From Massilia sp. ZL223 (GTDB lineage Bacteria; Pseudomonadota; Gammaproteobacteria; Burkholderiales; Burkholderiaceae_D): DNA of 64,000 nt. The stretch lies in assembly GCF_018119395.1 (NCBI RefSeq), contig NZ_JAGPWD010000012.1, forward strand, positions 1 through 64,000, in the 5' to 3' direction. Below, in pieces: positions 49,810 through 58,399 of this stretch. The notes beneath the pieces were generated by a model, which ran no database searches, had not been told where the DNA came from, and saw only the letters and a list, made by a program, of their open reading frames with translations. Made by a program: the position numbers and the translations under genes. The stretch's first letter is position 1, and each line of letters opens with the position of its first letter.

Positions 49810-50553
49810 TTAGTGACGCGCCAGCAGGCTGGCCACGCGCTCGTCGATCACGCGCGTGTGGTCGCCGGTGGCGATGTCGTGGAAGACTTCGAGCAGGATT
49901 TCGTACTGCGCCACCTTGTCCGCCACGATGGCCTTGAGCTTGTTGCCGACCGGGTGGAAGAACAGGTTGGCCAGCCCCACCCCGTAGACGGTGGACACGA
50001 AGGCGACGGCGATGCCCGAACCCAGGCGCGAGGGGTCGGACAGGTTTTCCATCACGTGGATCAGGCCCAGCACCGCGCCCAGGATGCCGATGGTGGGCGC
50101 ATAGCCGGCCGCCGATTCCCAGATGCGCGCCGCCTGGCGCTGGCTGAATTCGTAGCCGTTGATTTCGTGCTCGAGCAGGCTGCGCAGCTTGTCGGGCTGG
50201 ATGCCGTCGACCACCAGGCGCAGGCCCTTCTGGATATACAGGTCCTTGGTCCCCATGTACTGTTCGAGCGACAGCAGGCCGTCGCGGCGCGCGGACAGGC
50301 TCCACAGGGCGATCTCGCGCGACAGCTTGTCGCGCTCGCCGCGCGGCGGTACGAAGACCCAGCGCAGCATGCGCATGCCGCGCAGGAAGGTGCGGCGCTC
50401 GCTTTGCAGCAGCACGGCGCCGGCGGTGCCGACTACCACGATGGCGAAGGCGGCCGGCTGGAACAGCGAGGCGAAGCGGCCGCCGTCCAGCGTATGGCCG
50501 ACGAACACGCCGGCCAGCGCCAGCAGCAGCCCGATTACGCTGGACCAGTCCAC
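49810..50553 (-). CDS. motC: Flagellar motor protein MotC (MotA-type stator)
   Basis: A 247-residue MotA/ExbB-family protein with four membrane helices (VIGLLLALAGVFVGHTL; AFAIVVVGTAGAVLL; AAGYAPTIGILGAVLGLIHV; GSGIAVAFVSTVYGVGLANL) and a cytoplasmic loop with charged residues that contact FliG. It overlaps the end of fliA by 19 bp and lies 7 bp before motD. A separate motA/motB pair is not in the window. Confidence 0.93.
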   Translation of the reverse strand: MDWSSVIGLLLALAGVFVGHTLDGGRFASLFQPAAFAIVVVGTAGAVLLQSERRTFLRGMRMLRWVFVPPRGERDKLSREIALWSLSARRDGLLSLEQYMGTKDLYIQKGLRLVVDGIQPDKLRSLLEHEINGYEFSQRQAARIWESAAGYAPTIGILGAVLGLIHVMENLSDPSRLGSGIAVAFVSTVYGVGLANLFFHPVGNKLKAIVADKVAQYEILLEVFHDIATGDHTRVIDERVASLLARH

Positions 50554-51263
50554 AATTGCTCCCGCAGCGCCGCGCGAAGGCGCGCCACTGCCTGGGTGTG
50601 CAGCTGCGACACCCGCGATTCGCTCACGCCCATGACCGCGCCGATTTCCTTGAGGTTGAGTTCTTCTTCGTAGTACAGGCCCATCAGCATCTTCTCGCGC
50701 GGCGGCAGGTTGTCGATGGCGTCGATCACGGCCTGGCGGAAGTCGGTGTCGAGCAGGCTGCGCAGCGGATCCTCGTCGTCCACGGCATAGCGGTCGAGGA
50801 AACTGCCGTCGTCGTCGTCGCCGCGGAAGTCTTCGTAGTAGACCAGCTGGTGGCCGCCGCCGTCGGACAGCAGGTCCTGGTAGTCGGCCAGCGACATCTT
50901 GAGCGACTTGGCGACTTCCGATTCGCTCGGCGGACGGCCCAGGCGCTGCTGCAGCTCGTTCATCGCGGTCTCGACCTTGCGCATGTTCTGGCGCGTGCTG
51001 CGCGGCATCCAGTCGCTGTTGCGCAGCTCGTCCAGCATGGCGCCGCGGATGCGCAGCACCGCATAGGTCTCGAACTGGGCGCCGTGGTTGTCCTCGTAGC
51101 GGTTGATGGCGTCCAGCAGGCCCATCATGCCGGCCTGTACCAGGTCATCCACCTCCACCGAAGGCGGCAGCTTGGCCTTCATGTGGTGGGCAAGACGCTT
51201 CACCAACGGCATGTGCTCCGTCAGCAAATGGTTCTTGTCCGCTTTCCCTTTGACCGTGTACAT
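50535..51263 (-). CDS. fliA: Flagellar sigma factor sigma-28 (FliA)
   Basis: A 242-residue sigma-70-family class III flagellar sigma factor. Region 2 (PLVKRLAHHMKAKLPPSVEV, DDLVQAGMMGLLDAINRYED, FETYAVLRIRGAMLDELR), region 3 and region 4 (LPPREKMLMGLYYEEELNLK, EIGAVMGVSESRVSQLHTQA) are complete. It is inhibited by FlgM (34195-34506), and its one exact promoter match in the window is in front of flgM. It follows flhG after 41 bp. Confidence 0.97.
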   Translation of the reverse strand: MYTVKGKADKNHLLTEHMPLVKRLAHHMKAKLPPSVEVDDLVQAGMMGLLDAINRYEDNHGAQFETYAVLRIRGAMLDELRNSDWMPRSTRQNMRKVETAMNELQQRLGRPPSESEVAKSLKMSLADYQDLLSDGGGHQLVYYEDFRGDDDDGSFLDRYAVDDEDPLRSLLDTDFRQAVIDAIDNLPPREKMLMGLYYEEELNLKEIGAVMGVSESRVSQLHTQAVARLRAALREQLWTGPA

Positions 51264-51304
51264 GCTTGTTGCGTCGTTGTCTTCTTCTGTTTATTCGGTA
51301 CTGC

Positions 51305-52126
51305 TCAGTTGCCTAAATGCGCGCTGCTGCCCTGGCGGCCGAAGCCCGGCATCGCGTGCAGCGCGAACTTGCCGGCCAGCTGGCGGAAGGCCACCGACGC
51401 GCCCGCGAGCGGGAAGGCGTCGACCACGGCCCGGCCCAGGCGCGCGGCCCGGTGCAGGTACTCGTCGGCCGGCACCGAGCCCATGAAGCTGAGCTTGACG
51501 GCCAGGTAGCGTGTTGCCGCTGCTGACATATTATCGTATACCACCTTGGCTTCCGCCTCGGTCGCGCCCGTCACCAGGATGCCGAAGGGCCGGCGGCCGA
51601 GCTGCTGCGACAGGCGCTTGATCAGCGCATAGGCGTTGGTGATCGAGGCGGCGCTGGTCGACACCTGCACCACGATCTCGGAACTGCCCATCAGCGGCAC
51701 CGGGAAGCTGCCGTCCGGTCCCAGCTCGCCGTCCACGATCACGATGCCGGCCTGCCTGGCCAGCACGTCGAAGGTCTTGCCCAGGCGGCGGACGTCGTCG
51801 GCGGTCTTCGGCACGCCCAGCGGCGCCACCGAGAAGCCTTGCGGCGCCGGATGGATCACCTGGTTGAGCGCGCATTCCTGGCGCGCCACCTGCAGCAGCG
51901 AGGCCGCGCGGCTCAGGCCCAGGCGGCGCGCCACGCCGTAGTCGATGTCGCAGGCATCGACGATCAGGACTTCGTTGCCGGTCTGGGCCAGCGAGGCGCC
52001 CAGGTTGACCAGCATGGCGCCCTTGTCGTCTTCAGGCGTGGCGGACAGAAAGGTGACGATGCGCGGGCGCGGGCCCTGCAGCATGCGGCGCAGGCCTTCG
52101 GCCTGGTCGAAGTCGAAACTAGCCAA
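51305..52126 (-). CDS. flhG: Flagellar number regulator FlhG (FleN/MinD-like) with degenerate P-loop
   Basis: A 273-residue ParA/MinD-type protein in the FlhG position. The N-terminal helix (FDFDQAEGLRRML) that stimulates FlhF is conserved. The expected deviant Walker A (KGGxGKT) reads instead SATPEDDKGAML at residues 28-39: one Lys (35) is kept but the glycines and the signature Lys are gone. The switch-like Asp in VLIVDACDIDYG is present. ATP binding and hydrolysis are doubtful. Translation likely starts at TTG 52126, inside the end of flhF, with GAGGTG upstream. Confidence 0.9.
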   Translation of the reverse strand: MASFDFDQAEGLRRMLQGPRPRIVTFLSATPEDDKGAMLVNLGASLAQTGNEVLIVDACDIDYGVARRLGLSRAASLLQVARQECALNQVIHPAPQGFSVAPLGVPKTADDVRRLGKTFDVLARQAGIVIVDGELGPDGSFPVPLMGSSEIVVQVSTSAASITNAYALIKRLSQQLGRRPFGILVTGATEAEAKVVYDNMSAAATRYLAVKLSFMGSVPADEYLHRAARLGRAVVDAFPLAGASVAFRQLAGKFALHAMPGFGRQGSSAHLGN

Positions 52127-53516
52127 GGGACACCTCGCGCAGGCTGCGATCATTCATGGCGCCCGACATCATCAGCGGCAGGTCGGCGTCGCCGAACTGG
52201 GCGCTGGCGGCGCGGTTGTTGCGGAAGGCGCGGTCGATCAGCATGGCGCGGTCGGCCAGGTGCAGGTCTTCCGGCACGCGCTGGCCGTTCGAGATGTAGT
52301 GCAGGTTGAGCTTCTGGCGGATCACGACGTCGAGCACGTTGCCGATCGAGGCGGCTTCGTCGAGCTTGGTCATGATGCAGCCGGCCAGGCCCGAGCCCTG
52401 GTAGGCGCGCACCACTTCGTTCAGGGTCTCGTTGGTCGAGGTCGCGTTCAGGCACAGCAGGCGCTTCACGTCGGCGCCCGACTCGCTCAGCATGGCCACC
52501 TGCTCGGTCACCATCTGGTCGCGCTGCGACATGCCGATGGTGTCGATCAGCACGGTGTGCTTGTTCTTGAGTTCTTTCAGGGCGATGCGCAGGTCGGCTT
52601 CGTCCTTCACCGAGTGCACCATCACGCCCAGGATCTTGCCGTAGATGCGCAGCTGCTCGTGGCCGCCGATACGGTAGGCGTCGGTGGTGATCAGGGCCAG
52701 CTTGTCCGGACCGTGGCGCATCACGCAGCGCGCGGCCAGCTTGGCGGTGGTGGTGGTCTTGCCGACGCCGGTCGGGCCGACCAGGGCGAACACGCCGCCG
52801 CGCGACAGCAGGTCGTCTTCGTTGGCGATGGTGGTCAGGTTACGCGCCAGCACGGTCTTGATCCAGCGCAGCGCATCGGCCGCATCCTTGGTGGCCGGCA
52901 TCTTTTCGATCAGGTAGCGCGCCAGGGTCGCCGAGAAGCCGGCGGCCAGCATTTCGCGCAGCACGGCGGCCTTCTGGGGCTCGCGCTGGGCGGTGGCGTT
53001 CCACGACAGCTCGGCCAGCTGGGTCTCCATCAGGCCGCGCATGGCGCGGATCTCGTTCATCATGCCGCTCATTTCGGCGGCGGCCGATTCCTTGGCCTGG
53101 GCGATGGCGGCGCTCATCATGGCGGTCATCGCGCTCATGTCGAGGGCCGGGGCCGGCTCGGGAGCGCGGCGGTTGGCGTAGGTCGGTGCGGGGTCGGCGA
53201 ATACGGGAGCGGGGGCAGGCTCTTCGAAGCGGCGTGCGGCGAAGGCCGGTCCGGGCTCTTCCATGCGGCGCGCGCCGAAGGCCGGGGCCAGCGGGGCCGG
53301 GTCGGCGAAGTGCTGCAGGTGCGGTTGCGGCTGGGCCATTTCCGATTCCGGCGCTGGCGAGGCCAGCGAGGCCACGTCGTCGTTGTCGAGCGCCAGGATT
53401 TCGACCACGCCGTCCACCGGGCGGTTGGAGAGGATGACGGCGTCCGGGCCGAGCGCTTCGCGCACCTTGCGCAACGCATCCCGGGAAGTCGCCGCTGTAA
53501 ATTTCTTCACTTTCAT
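52119..53516 (-). CDS. flhF: Flagellar positioning GTPase FlhF
   Basis: A 465-residue SRP-family GTPase that sets the site of polar flagella. The N-terminal B domain (MKVKKFTAATSRDALRKVRE) is followed by a Pro/Ala-rich linker and the N and G domains with GPTGVGKTTTTAKLA, the TTDAYRIGGHEQL motif, DTIGMSQRD and TKLDEA. I start at the ATG ending at 53516 (GGAG upstream); the open frame reaches 53684 but overlaps the promoter region of the lectin gene. It overlaps flhG by 8 bp. Confidence 0.96.
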   Translation of the reverse strand: MKVKKFTAATSRDALRKVREALGPDAVILSNRPVDGVVEILALDNDDVASLASPAPESEMAQPQPHLQHFADPAPLAPAFGARRMEEPGPAFAARRFEEPAPAPVFADPAPTYANRRAPEPAPALDMSAMTAMMSAAIAQAKESAAAEMSGMMNEIRAMRGLMETQLAELSWNATAQREPQKAAVLREMLAAGFSATLARYLIEKMPATKDAADALRWIKTVLARNLTTIANEDDLLSRGGVFALVGPTGVGKTTTTAKLAARCVMRHGPDKLALITTDAYRIGGHEQLRIYGKILGVMVHSVKDEADLRIALKELKNKHTVLIDTIGMSQRDQMVTEQVAMLSESGADVKRLLCLNATSTNETLNEVVRAYQGSGLAGCIMTKLDEAASIGNVLDVVIRQKLNLHYISNGQRVPEDLHLADRAMLIDRAFRNNRAASAQFGDADLPLMMSGAMNDRSLREVSLG

Positions 53517-53694
53517 CGTTATTCTCCGCACTTCATCGTCTGTAGCTTGCCTGGGGCGCAATGGCCCTCCCATAGCAAGCATTATTGACGATGCCTCTAG
53601 GAAACGATCGCAGGAAAAGGATGGGGAAAACCGGTCAATTCCCTGGCCAGCCGGAAAGGCGGCGACTGGACGGCGATCCGGCATGCATACCAGA

Positions 53695-53753
53695 TGTCGA
53701 TAAATTTAACAGTTGCAACATACCGGGTTTGCAAGATGTTGATTTTTTTGACA
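53695..53753 (+). promoter_or_regulatory. Two candidate activator boxes of the lectin PEP-CTERM gene
   Basis: TGTCGATAAATTTAACA (53695-53711) and TGTTGATTTTTTTGACA (53737-53753) share the pattern TGTYGAW-AT-rich-ACA and begin 42 bp apart (four helical turns). They resemble the boxes at 3133-3169 and lie just upstream of a sigma-54 promoter. Confidence 0.5.
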
Positions 53754-53762
53754 TGTTTCCTA

Positions 53763-53778
53763 TGGCACAAGGTTTGCT
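53763..53778 (+). promoter_or_regulatory. Sigma-54 (RpoN) promoter of the lectin PEP-CTERM gene
   Basis: TGGCACA-AGGT-TTGCT, a full match to the -24/-12 consensus TGGCAC-N5-TTGCW. The predicted start near 53790 gives a leader of ~55 nt. Confidence 0.85.
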
Positions 53779-53843
53779 TTCGTGGGAGCGGTCGCCGGCG
53801 CACCCATGACGCCGGCACTTTCCATACGCTAGGAGAAAACCGC

Positions 53844-54698
53844 ATGAAAGCATTGAAGTTCCTCATCGCCGCCGCCGCAACCGCCGCGGTCGCCAACGCC
53901 CAGGCGACCGTGGTCACCTACAACGATTTTTCGGACACCAGCGGCCTGACGACGGTGGGCAACGCAGCCGCCACCACGACCGCCGACGGCAAGGTCATGC
54001 GCCTGACGCCGGACAACTGGTCGCAGAGCGGCGCGGTCTACAGCAGCAGCGCCGTGCAGCTGGGCGCCAACGCCACCTTCTCGACCACCTTCCAGTTCCG
54101 CTTCACCGGCAACAGCCAGCCGGCCGACGGCATGGCCTTCGTGCTCGCGGCCAGCCCGAACGGCCTGGGCGTAGGCGGCGGCGGCATCGGCTACCAGGGC
54201 GTGCAGAACGCCTTCGTGATCGAATTCGACACCTACGACAACGGCAGCTGGGACGGCTTCAGCGCCAACCACGTGGGCATCAGCACCAACGGCAGCACCA
54301 ACACCAGCTGGACCAGCGACGTGTACCAGCGCAAAGCCTGCTTCGGCCTGAGCACCGACACCGGTTGCATGTCGAACGGCAATCTGTGGACCGTGAAGGT
54401 CGAGTACGATGGCGCACTGCTGTCGATGAGCATGCGCGACGAAACGAAATCGGACGACTTCCTGGCCTACGACAAGCTGGCGATCGACATCGCCTCGGTC
54501 CTCGGCACCAACCAGGCTTATGTCGGCTTCACCTCGGCCACCGGCGCGGCCAGCCAGAACCACGACCTGCTGAACTGGACCTTCGCCGACACGGCCGAGC
54601 TGCCGGTGGATGTGCCGGAACCGGGCAGCCTGTGGATGCTGGGCCTGGGCCTGGCCGGACTGGCGGCGGGCAAGCGGTTGGGCAAGCAGCGGGTTTGA
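53844..54698 (+). CDS. PEP-CTERM protein with L-type lectin-like domain
   Basis: A 284-residue exported protein. Signal peptide (LKFLIAAAATAAVANAQA); a beta-sandwich domain with legume/L-type lectin features (FQFRFTGNSQPADGMAFVLA, NAFVIEFDTYDNGSWDGFSA, NHVGISTNG, DGALLSMSM); and the C-terminal sorting signal VPEPGSLWMLGLGLAGLAAG with basic tail KRLGKQRV. It is likely a carbohydrate-binding surface or matrix protein processed by an exosortase. AGGAGAAAA precedes the ATG. It lies on the strand opposite to flhF, behind a sigma-54 promoter, and is followed by a REP pair. Confidence 0.88.
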   Translation: MKALKFLIAAAATAAVANAQATVVTYNDFSDTSGLTTVGNAAATTTADGKVMRLTPDNWSQSGAVYSSSAVQLGANATFSTTFQFRFTGNSQPADGMAFVLAASPNGLGVGGGGIGYQGVQNAFVIEFDTYDNGSWDGFSANHVGISTNGSTNTSWTSDVYQRKACFGLSTDTGCMSNGNLWTVKVEYDGALLSMSMRDETKSDDFLAYDKLAIDIASVLGTNQAYVGFTSATGAASQNHDLLNWTFADTAELPVDVPEPGSLWMLGLGLAGLAAGKRLGKQRV

Positions 54699-54735
54699 TT
54701 TTCGGCTGACAGCTGCGAGGGCGGCTGTTCATGTG

Positions 54736-54856
54736 AACTTGGGTCCCGGCCTGCACCGGGACGACGTTGAGTGAAAGTGCGGATGAATATCGTTTAGCGA
54801 TTTCAGCCCGTGCCTACAGCACGTCGTCCCGGGGCAGGCCGGGGCCCGAGTTTTTT
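54736..54856. repeat. REP element pair, inverted
   Basis: A left arm (54736-54767, AACTTGGGTCCCGGCCTGCA onward) and a right arm (54821-54856, ACGTCGTCCCGGGGCAGGCC onward) are imperfect inverted copies of the family at 11932-12019, separated by 53 bp. The right arm ends in TTTTTT and may terminate the lectin gene. The stretch 54860-55115 is AT-rich and shows no gene. Confidence 0.75.
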
Positions 54857-55115
54857 CACCGCTCATCTACCTTGTTCTTGACTTACGCAGGCGCGCGCTA
54901 TCAAACTGGCAAGCATGCGAGAATGATCACAGAGTAGGAAATTTGCAACAGTGCCATCATACGTTTGCACTTTTCTTATTCAATTTGTATGAGCTAGCGC
55001 ACAGTCATGCAAAATTTGCCTGAAAGCATATTATCGCCAATTGTAACGATCACAAATAAAGTGCATACTTGACCACAATCGGAACGATTCCGTCAGCGTC
55101 ATGAAAGGGGCAGCA

Positions 55116-55352
55116 ATGAAATTTCGGATACCGAAGCGTCACCCTGGGACGACTGATTTCGCGACATTCCTGATCCACTGCTGCGATGCCCTCGACCGCA
55201 GCCTCCCCGCCCTGCGCACCGTCTTCCTCATCGCCGGCGTGATCGCCGCTGCCCTGCGTACTGGCCTGCTGGCCGATTTCCTGTTTGTGACCGGCCTGTT
55301 GCTGCAGTTCTCGATCTGGTTCGAGAACTGGTGGCTGCACAAGATCCGCTGA
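55116..55352 (+). CDS. Small membrane protein
   Basis: A 78-residue protein with one or two hydrophobic segments (LRTVFLIAGVIAAALRTGLL, ADFLFVTGLLLQFSIWF) after a basic N-terminus. I start at ATG 55116, with AAAGGGG 6 nt upstream; ATG 55101 is in frame. No family recognised. It precedes the effector gene by 126 bp on the same strand. Confidence 0.55.
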   Translation: MKFRIPKRHPGTTDFATFLIHCCDALDRSLPALRTVFLIAGVIAAALRTGLLADFLFVTGLLLQFSIWFENWWLHKIR

Positions 55353-55478
55353 CGCCTGCTCACCTCCGGCGGATCGCTTTCGCTACTGGCCAATCAAGGC
55401 TTGTACTCGATCAAAGATCGTTTTTAATGGCTGACTATGATCGGAAGCTTGCACTGCAAACTTCCGGGAGAGAGGCCA

Positions 55479-55937
55479 ATGTTAGCGTGTACCTTCGAGC
55501 TGAACGGCGAACCGATGAGTCTATTCAAGACGAACAAGATGCAGTTCGCCGCGTTTTCCGGCTTGGGCGCCCACGCAAACCGCAGAGAGTTCGCCTGTCA
55601 CGCCGGCATTGGCCCGATTCCGCCCGGCGTCTACTACGTACTCGACCGTCAATCGGGCGGCCGGCTCGGCCTTCTGCGCGATCTCTTCAGCGCCAAGTCA
55701 GATTGGTTCGCACTCTACGCGGCGGATGGGAAAATCGACGATGAGACCTTCTGTAACAAAGTAAAGAGGGGAAGCTTTCGGCTACATCCGAAGGGCAGTC
55801 TCGGTATCAGTCAAGGATGCATCACTCTCGAGAACCGGGCCGATTTCAGCATCCTGCGCGCCCGTCTCAAGGCAAGCAGCCAGATCGCTATCCCAGGCAG
55901 CTCCTTGAAAGCTTATGGCCGGGTGACGGTCAAGTGA
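55479..55937 (+). CDS. DUF2778 / Tlde1-like L,D-transpeptidase-related effector
   Basis: A 152-residue protein with the DUF2778/Tlde1 pattern: N-terminal CTFELNGEPMSLFKTN, then SGLGAHANRREF, IGPIPPGVYYVLDRQSGGRL, and the active-site motif RLHPKGSLGISQGCITL with His 103 and Cys 114. Tlde1 proteins are type VI secretion effectors that attack peptidoglycan side chains (carboxypeptidase/exchange) in the target periplasm. No signal peptide, as expected for a T6SS cargo. ATG 55479 has AGAGG upstream. The next gene overlaps by 4 bp. No T6SS genes are in the window. Confidence 0.8.
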   Translation: MLACTFELNGEPMSLFKTNKMQFAAFSGLGAHANRREFACHAGIGPIPPGVYYVLDRQSGGRLGLLRDLFSAKSDWFALYAADGKIDDETFCNKVKRGSFRLHPKGSLGISQGCITLENRADFSILRARLKASSQIAIPGSSLKAYGRVTVK

Positions 55938-56209
55938 GTACGGCGGGCAGGCGCGCAGGTCTTTGTGCATGGGTCTTTGCGGCCACGTTCGCAGTTGGAC
56001 ACATATGGCTCGTGCGCCCGGATCTCGGCCCGCCAATACCTCGTGCACTGTCACTCCGGCTCGTCGAGCTCTACGGCTCGAGCAACGGAGAAGAGCTGCG
56101 GGATCTCGAAACGCTGGTGGCCCTCAGCAGTGCGTTCACCTTGGTCCTGGTGGTGACGGTATCCGGCTTGCTGATCTGGCGGCAGCTCAGGAAAAAAACG
56201 CGCCTGTAG
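55934..56209 (+). CDS. Membrane protein, putative immunity to the Tlde1-like effector
   Basis: A 91-residue protein starting at GTG 55934 within the stop of the effector gene (GTGA overlap). Two hydrophobic helices (LCAWVFAATFAVGHIWLV; ALSSAFTLVLVVTVSGLLIW) flank a short, probably periplasmic loop with SLRLVELYGSSNGEELRDLE. Position and topology suit an immunity protein that protects the producer's peptidoglycan in the periplasm. No sequence family is recognised; the assignment rests on context. Confidence 0.6.
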   Translation: MSTAGRRAGLCAWVFAATFAVGHIWLVRPDLGPPIPRALSLRLVELYGSSNGEELRDLETLVALSSAFTLVLVVTVSGLLIWRQLRKKTRL

Positions 56210-56287
56210 CGCTGGAAGGGGCAGAGCCGTCGCGGCTCGCCCCTCGCTCATCATCGGGCGCGGCGCCCCTCGCCTGCCCAGCGACCT

Positions 56288-58399
56288 TTACATCTGCGCG
56301 CCCACCAGGCTCGTCACCCGGATCGTCTTGGTTTCCGGAATCTCCGCATGCGACAACACCTTCAGCTGCGGCACGGCGCGGCGCAGGAAGCGCGACAGCA
56401 GCACGCGCAACGGCGCCGGCACCAGCAGCACCGGAGTGAGGCCCATCTGTTCCTGCTGCTGGGCGGCCTGGGCCGCCTGCTGGGCGATGGTGTCGGCCAG
56501 GCCCGGCTCGATACCGGTGCCGTCGCCGCCGGCGCTCATCGCGCCCATCAGCAGGCGCTCGAGGCGGTTGTCCAGGGTCATCACCGACAGCTCGCTGGCG
56601 CCCGGGAACAACTGCTGGACGATCGCGCGGCCCAGCGCCACCCGCACCATCGCGGTCAGCTCGGCCGGATCCTGGGTCTGGCTCGCGTACTCGGACAACG
56701 CCTCGATGATGGTGCGCATGTCGCGGATGTGCACGCCTTCCACCAGCAGGTTCTGCAGCACTTTCTGCAGGGTCGACAGCGGCATCATCTTCGGCACCAG
56801 GTCCTCGACCAGCTTCGGGGTTTCCTTGCCCAGGTGGTCGAGCAGCGCCTGCACTTCCATGCGGCCCAGCAGTTCCGAGGCGTGGGTGGTGATCAGGTGA
56901 TTCAGGTGGGTCGCCACCACGGTGCCGGCGTCGACCACGGTATAGCCCATGCTTTGCGCCTCGTCGCGCAGGCCGGCTTCGATCCAGATCGCCGGCAGGC
57001 CGAAGGCCGGATCGGTGGTCACCAGGCCCGGCAGCGTGCCGCTCGCCATGCCCGGGTTGATCGCCAGGAACTGGCCGTTCATGGCCTCGCCCGCGCCCAC
57101 TTCGACGCCCTTGAGCGTGATGCGGTAGCCCGAGGGTTTGAGCTCGAGGTTGTCGCGGATGTGCACCGGCGGCGCCAGGAAACCGACTTCCTGGGCGAAC
57201 TTCTTGCGGATCCCCTTGATGCGCTTGAGCAGCTCGCCGCCCTGGGTCTTGTCGACCAGCGGAATCAGGCGGTAGCCCACTTCCAGGCCGAGGGTATCGA
57301 CCGGCATCACATCCTGCCAGGTGGCTTCCTCGGACTCGGCCGGGGCCTGGGTGGCCGCCGCGGCCTGCTCTGCCGCGGCCGCCGCTGCTTCCTGGGCCGG
57401 CTTTTGCTTGGCGCGCTTGGACAGCAGGTAGCCGCCGCCCAGCAGCGCGCCGCCCAGCATCAGGAACACCAGGGTCGGCATGCCCGGGATCACGCCCAGG
57501 CCGAAGATGATGCCTCCGGTGATGTACAGCGCCTCCGGGCGTGCGAACAGCTGGTTGGTCAGCTGCGAGCTGATGTCTTCGTCGCTGGCCACGCGCGACA
57601 CGACCATACCGGCCGCGATCGAGATGATCAAGGAAGGCAGCTGGGCCACCAGGCCGTCGCCGATCGCCAGCAAGGTATAGGTAGTGGCGGCGTCGCCGAC
57701 CGCCATGCTGTGCTGGACCACGCCGACGATCAGGCCGCCGATCACGTTGATCAGGGTAATCATGATGCCGGCGACCGCGTCGCCCTTGACGTACTTGGAC
57801 GCACCGTCCATCGCGCCGTAGAACTCGGCTTCCTGGGCCACTTCGTTGCGGCGCTTGCGCGCGTCGGCTTCGCCGATCAGGCCGGCGTTCAGGTCGGCGT
57901 CGATCGCCATCTGCTTGCCCGGCATCGCGTCCAGGGCGAAGCGTGCGCCGACCTCGGCGATACGGCCCGCACCCTTGGTGACGACGCTGAAGTTAATGAT
58001 GGTCAGGATGACGAACACGACGATACCAACCGTGTAGTTGCCGCCGATCAGGAAGTGGCCGAAGGCCTCGATCACCTTGCCCGCGGCCGCGCCGCCGGTA
58101 TGGCCTTCAGTCAGGACGATACGGGTGGACGCGACGTTCAGCGCAAGGCGCAACATGGTCGAGACCAGCAGGATGGCCGGGAAGGCCATGAAGTCGAGCG
58201 GCTTGACCGTGTACAGGGCGGTCAGCAGCACGATCACCGACAGCGCGATGTTGAAGGTGAAGAACACGTCGAGGATGAAGGCCGGCAGCGGCAGGATCAT
58301 CATCGCCAGCAGCAGGATGATCAGCACAGGCGCGGCCAGCGCCTTGCCGCCGCGGCTGCCCAGGCCGCTCAGCCAGGTGGGAAGTTTCAGGCTGTTCAT
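56288..58399 (-). CDS. flhA: Flagellar export gate protein FlhA
   Basis: A 703-residue FlhA: about eight N-terminal membrane helices (from APVLIILLLAMMILPLPAFI), the FHIPEP-family cytoplasmic loop (AEVGARFALDAMPGKQMAID, ADLNAGLIGEADARKRR), and the C-terminal ring domain that docks chaperone-cargo complexes, ending TKTIRVTSLVGAQM. It overlaps flhB by 4 bp. In related genomes flhF commonly follows; here 2.8 kb of unrelated plus-strand genes intervenes. Confidence 0.97.
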   Translation of the reverse strand: MNSLKLPTWLSGLGSRGGKALAAPVLIILLLAMMILPLPAFILDVFFTFNIALSVIVLLTALYTVKPLDFMAFPAILLVSTMLRLALNVASTRIVLTEGHTGGAAAGKVIEAFGHFLIGGNYTVGIVVFVILTIINFSVVTKGAGRIAEVGARFALDAMPGKQMAIDADLNAGLIGEADARKRRNEVAQEAEFYGAMDGASKYVKGDAVAGIMITLINVIGGLIVGVVQHSMAVGDAATTYTLLAIGDGLVAQLPSLIISIAAGMVVSRVASDEDISSQLTNQLFARPEALYITGGIIFGLGVIPGMPTLVFLMLGGALLGGGYLLSKRAKQKPAQEAAAAAAEQAAAATQAPAESEEATWQDVMPVDTLGLEVGYRLIPLVDKTQGGELLKRIKGIRKKFAQEVGFLAPPVHIRDNLELKPSGYRITLKGVEVGAGEAMNGQFLAINPGMASGTLPGLVTTDPAFGLPAIWIEAGLRDEAQSMGYTVVDAGTVVATHLNHLITTHASELLGRMEVQALLDHLGKETPKLVEDLVPKMMPLSTLQKVLQNLLVEGVHIRDMRTIIEALSEYASQTQDPAELTAMVRVALGRAIVQQLFPGASELSVMTLDNRLERLLMGAMSAGGDGTGIEPGLADTIAQQAAQAAQQQEQMGLTPVLLVPAPLRVLLSRFLRRAVPQLKVLSHAEIPETKTIRVTSLVGAQM

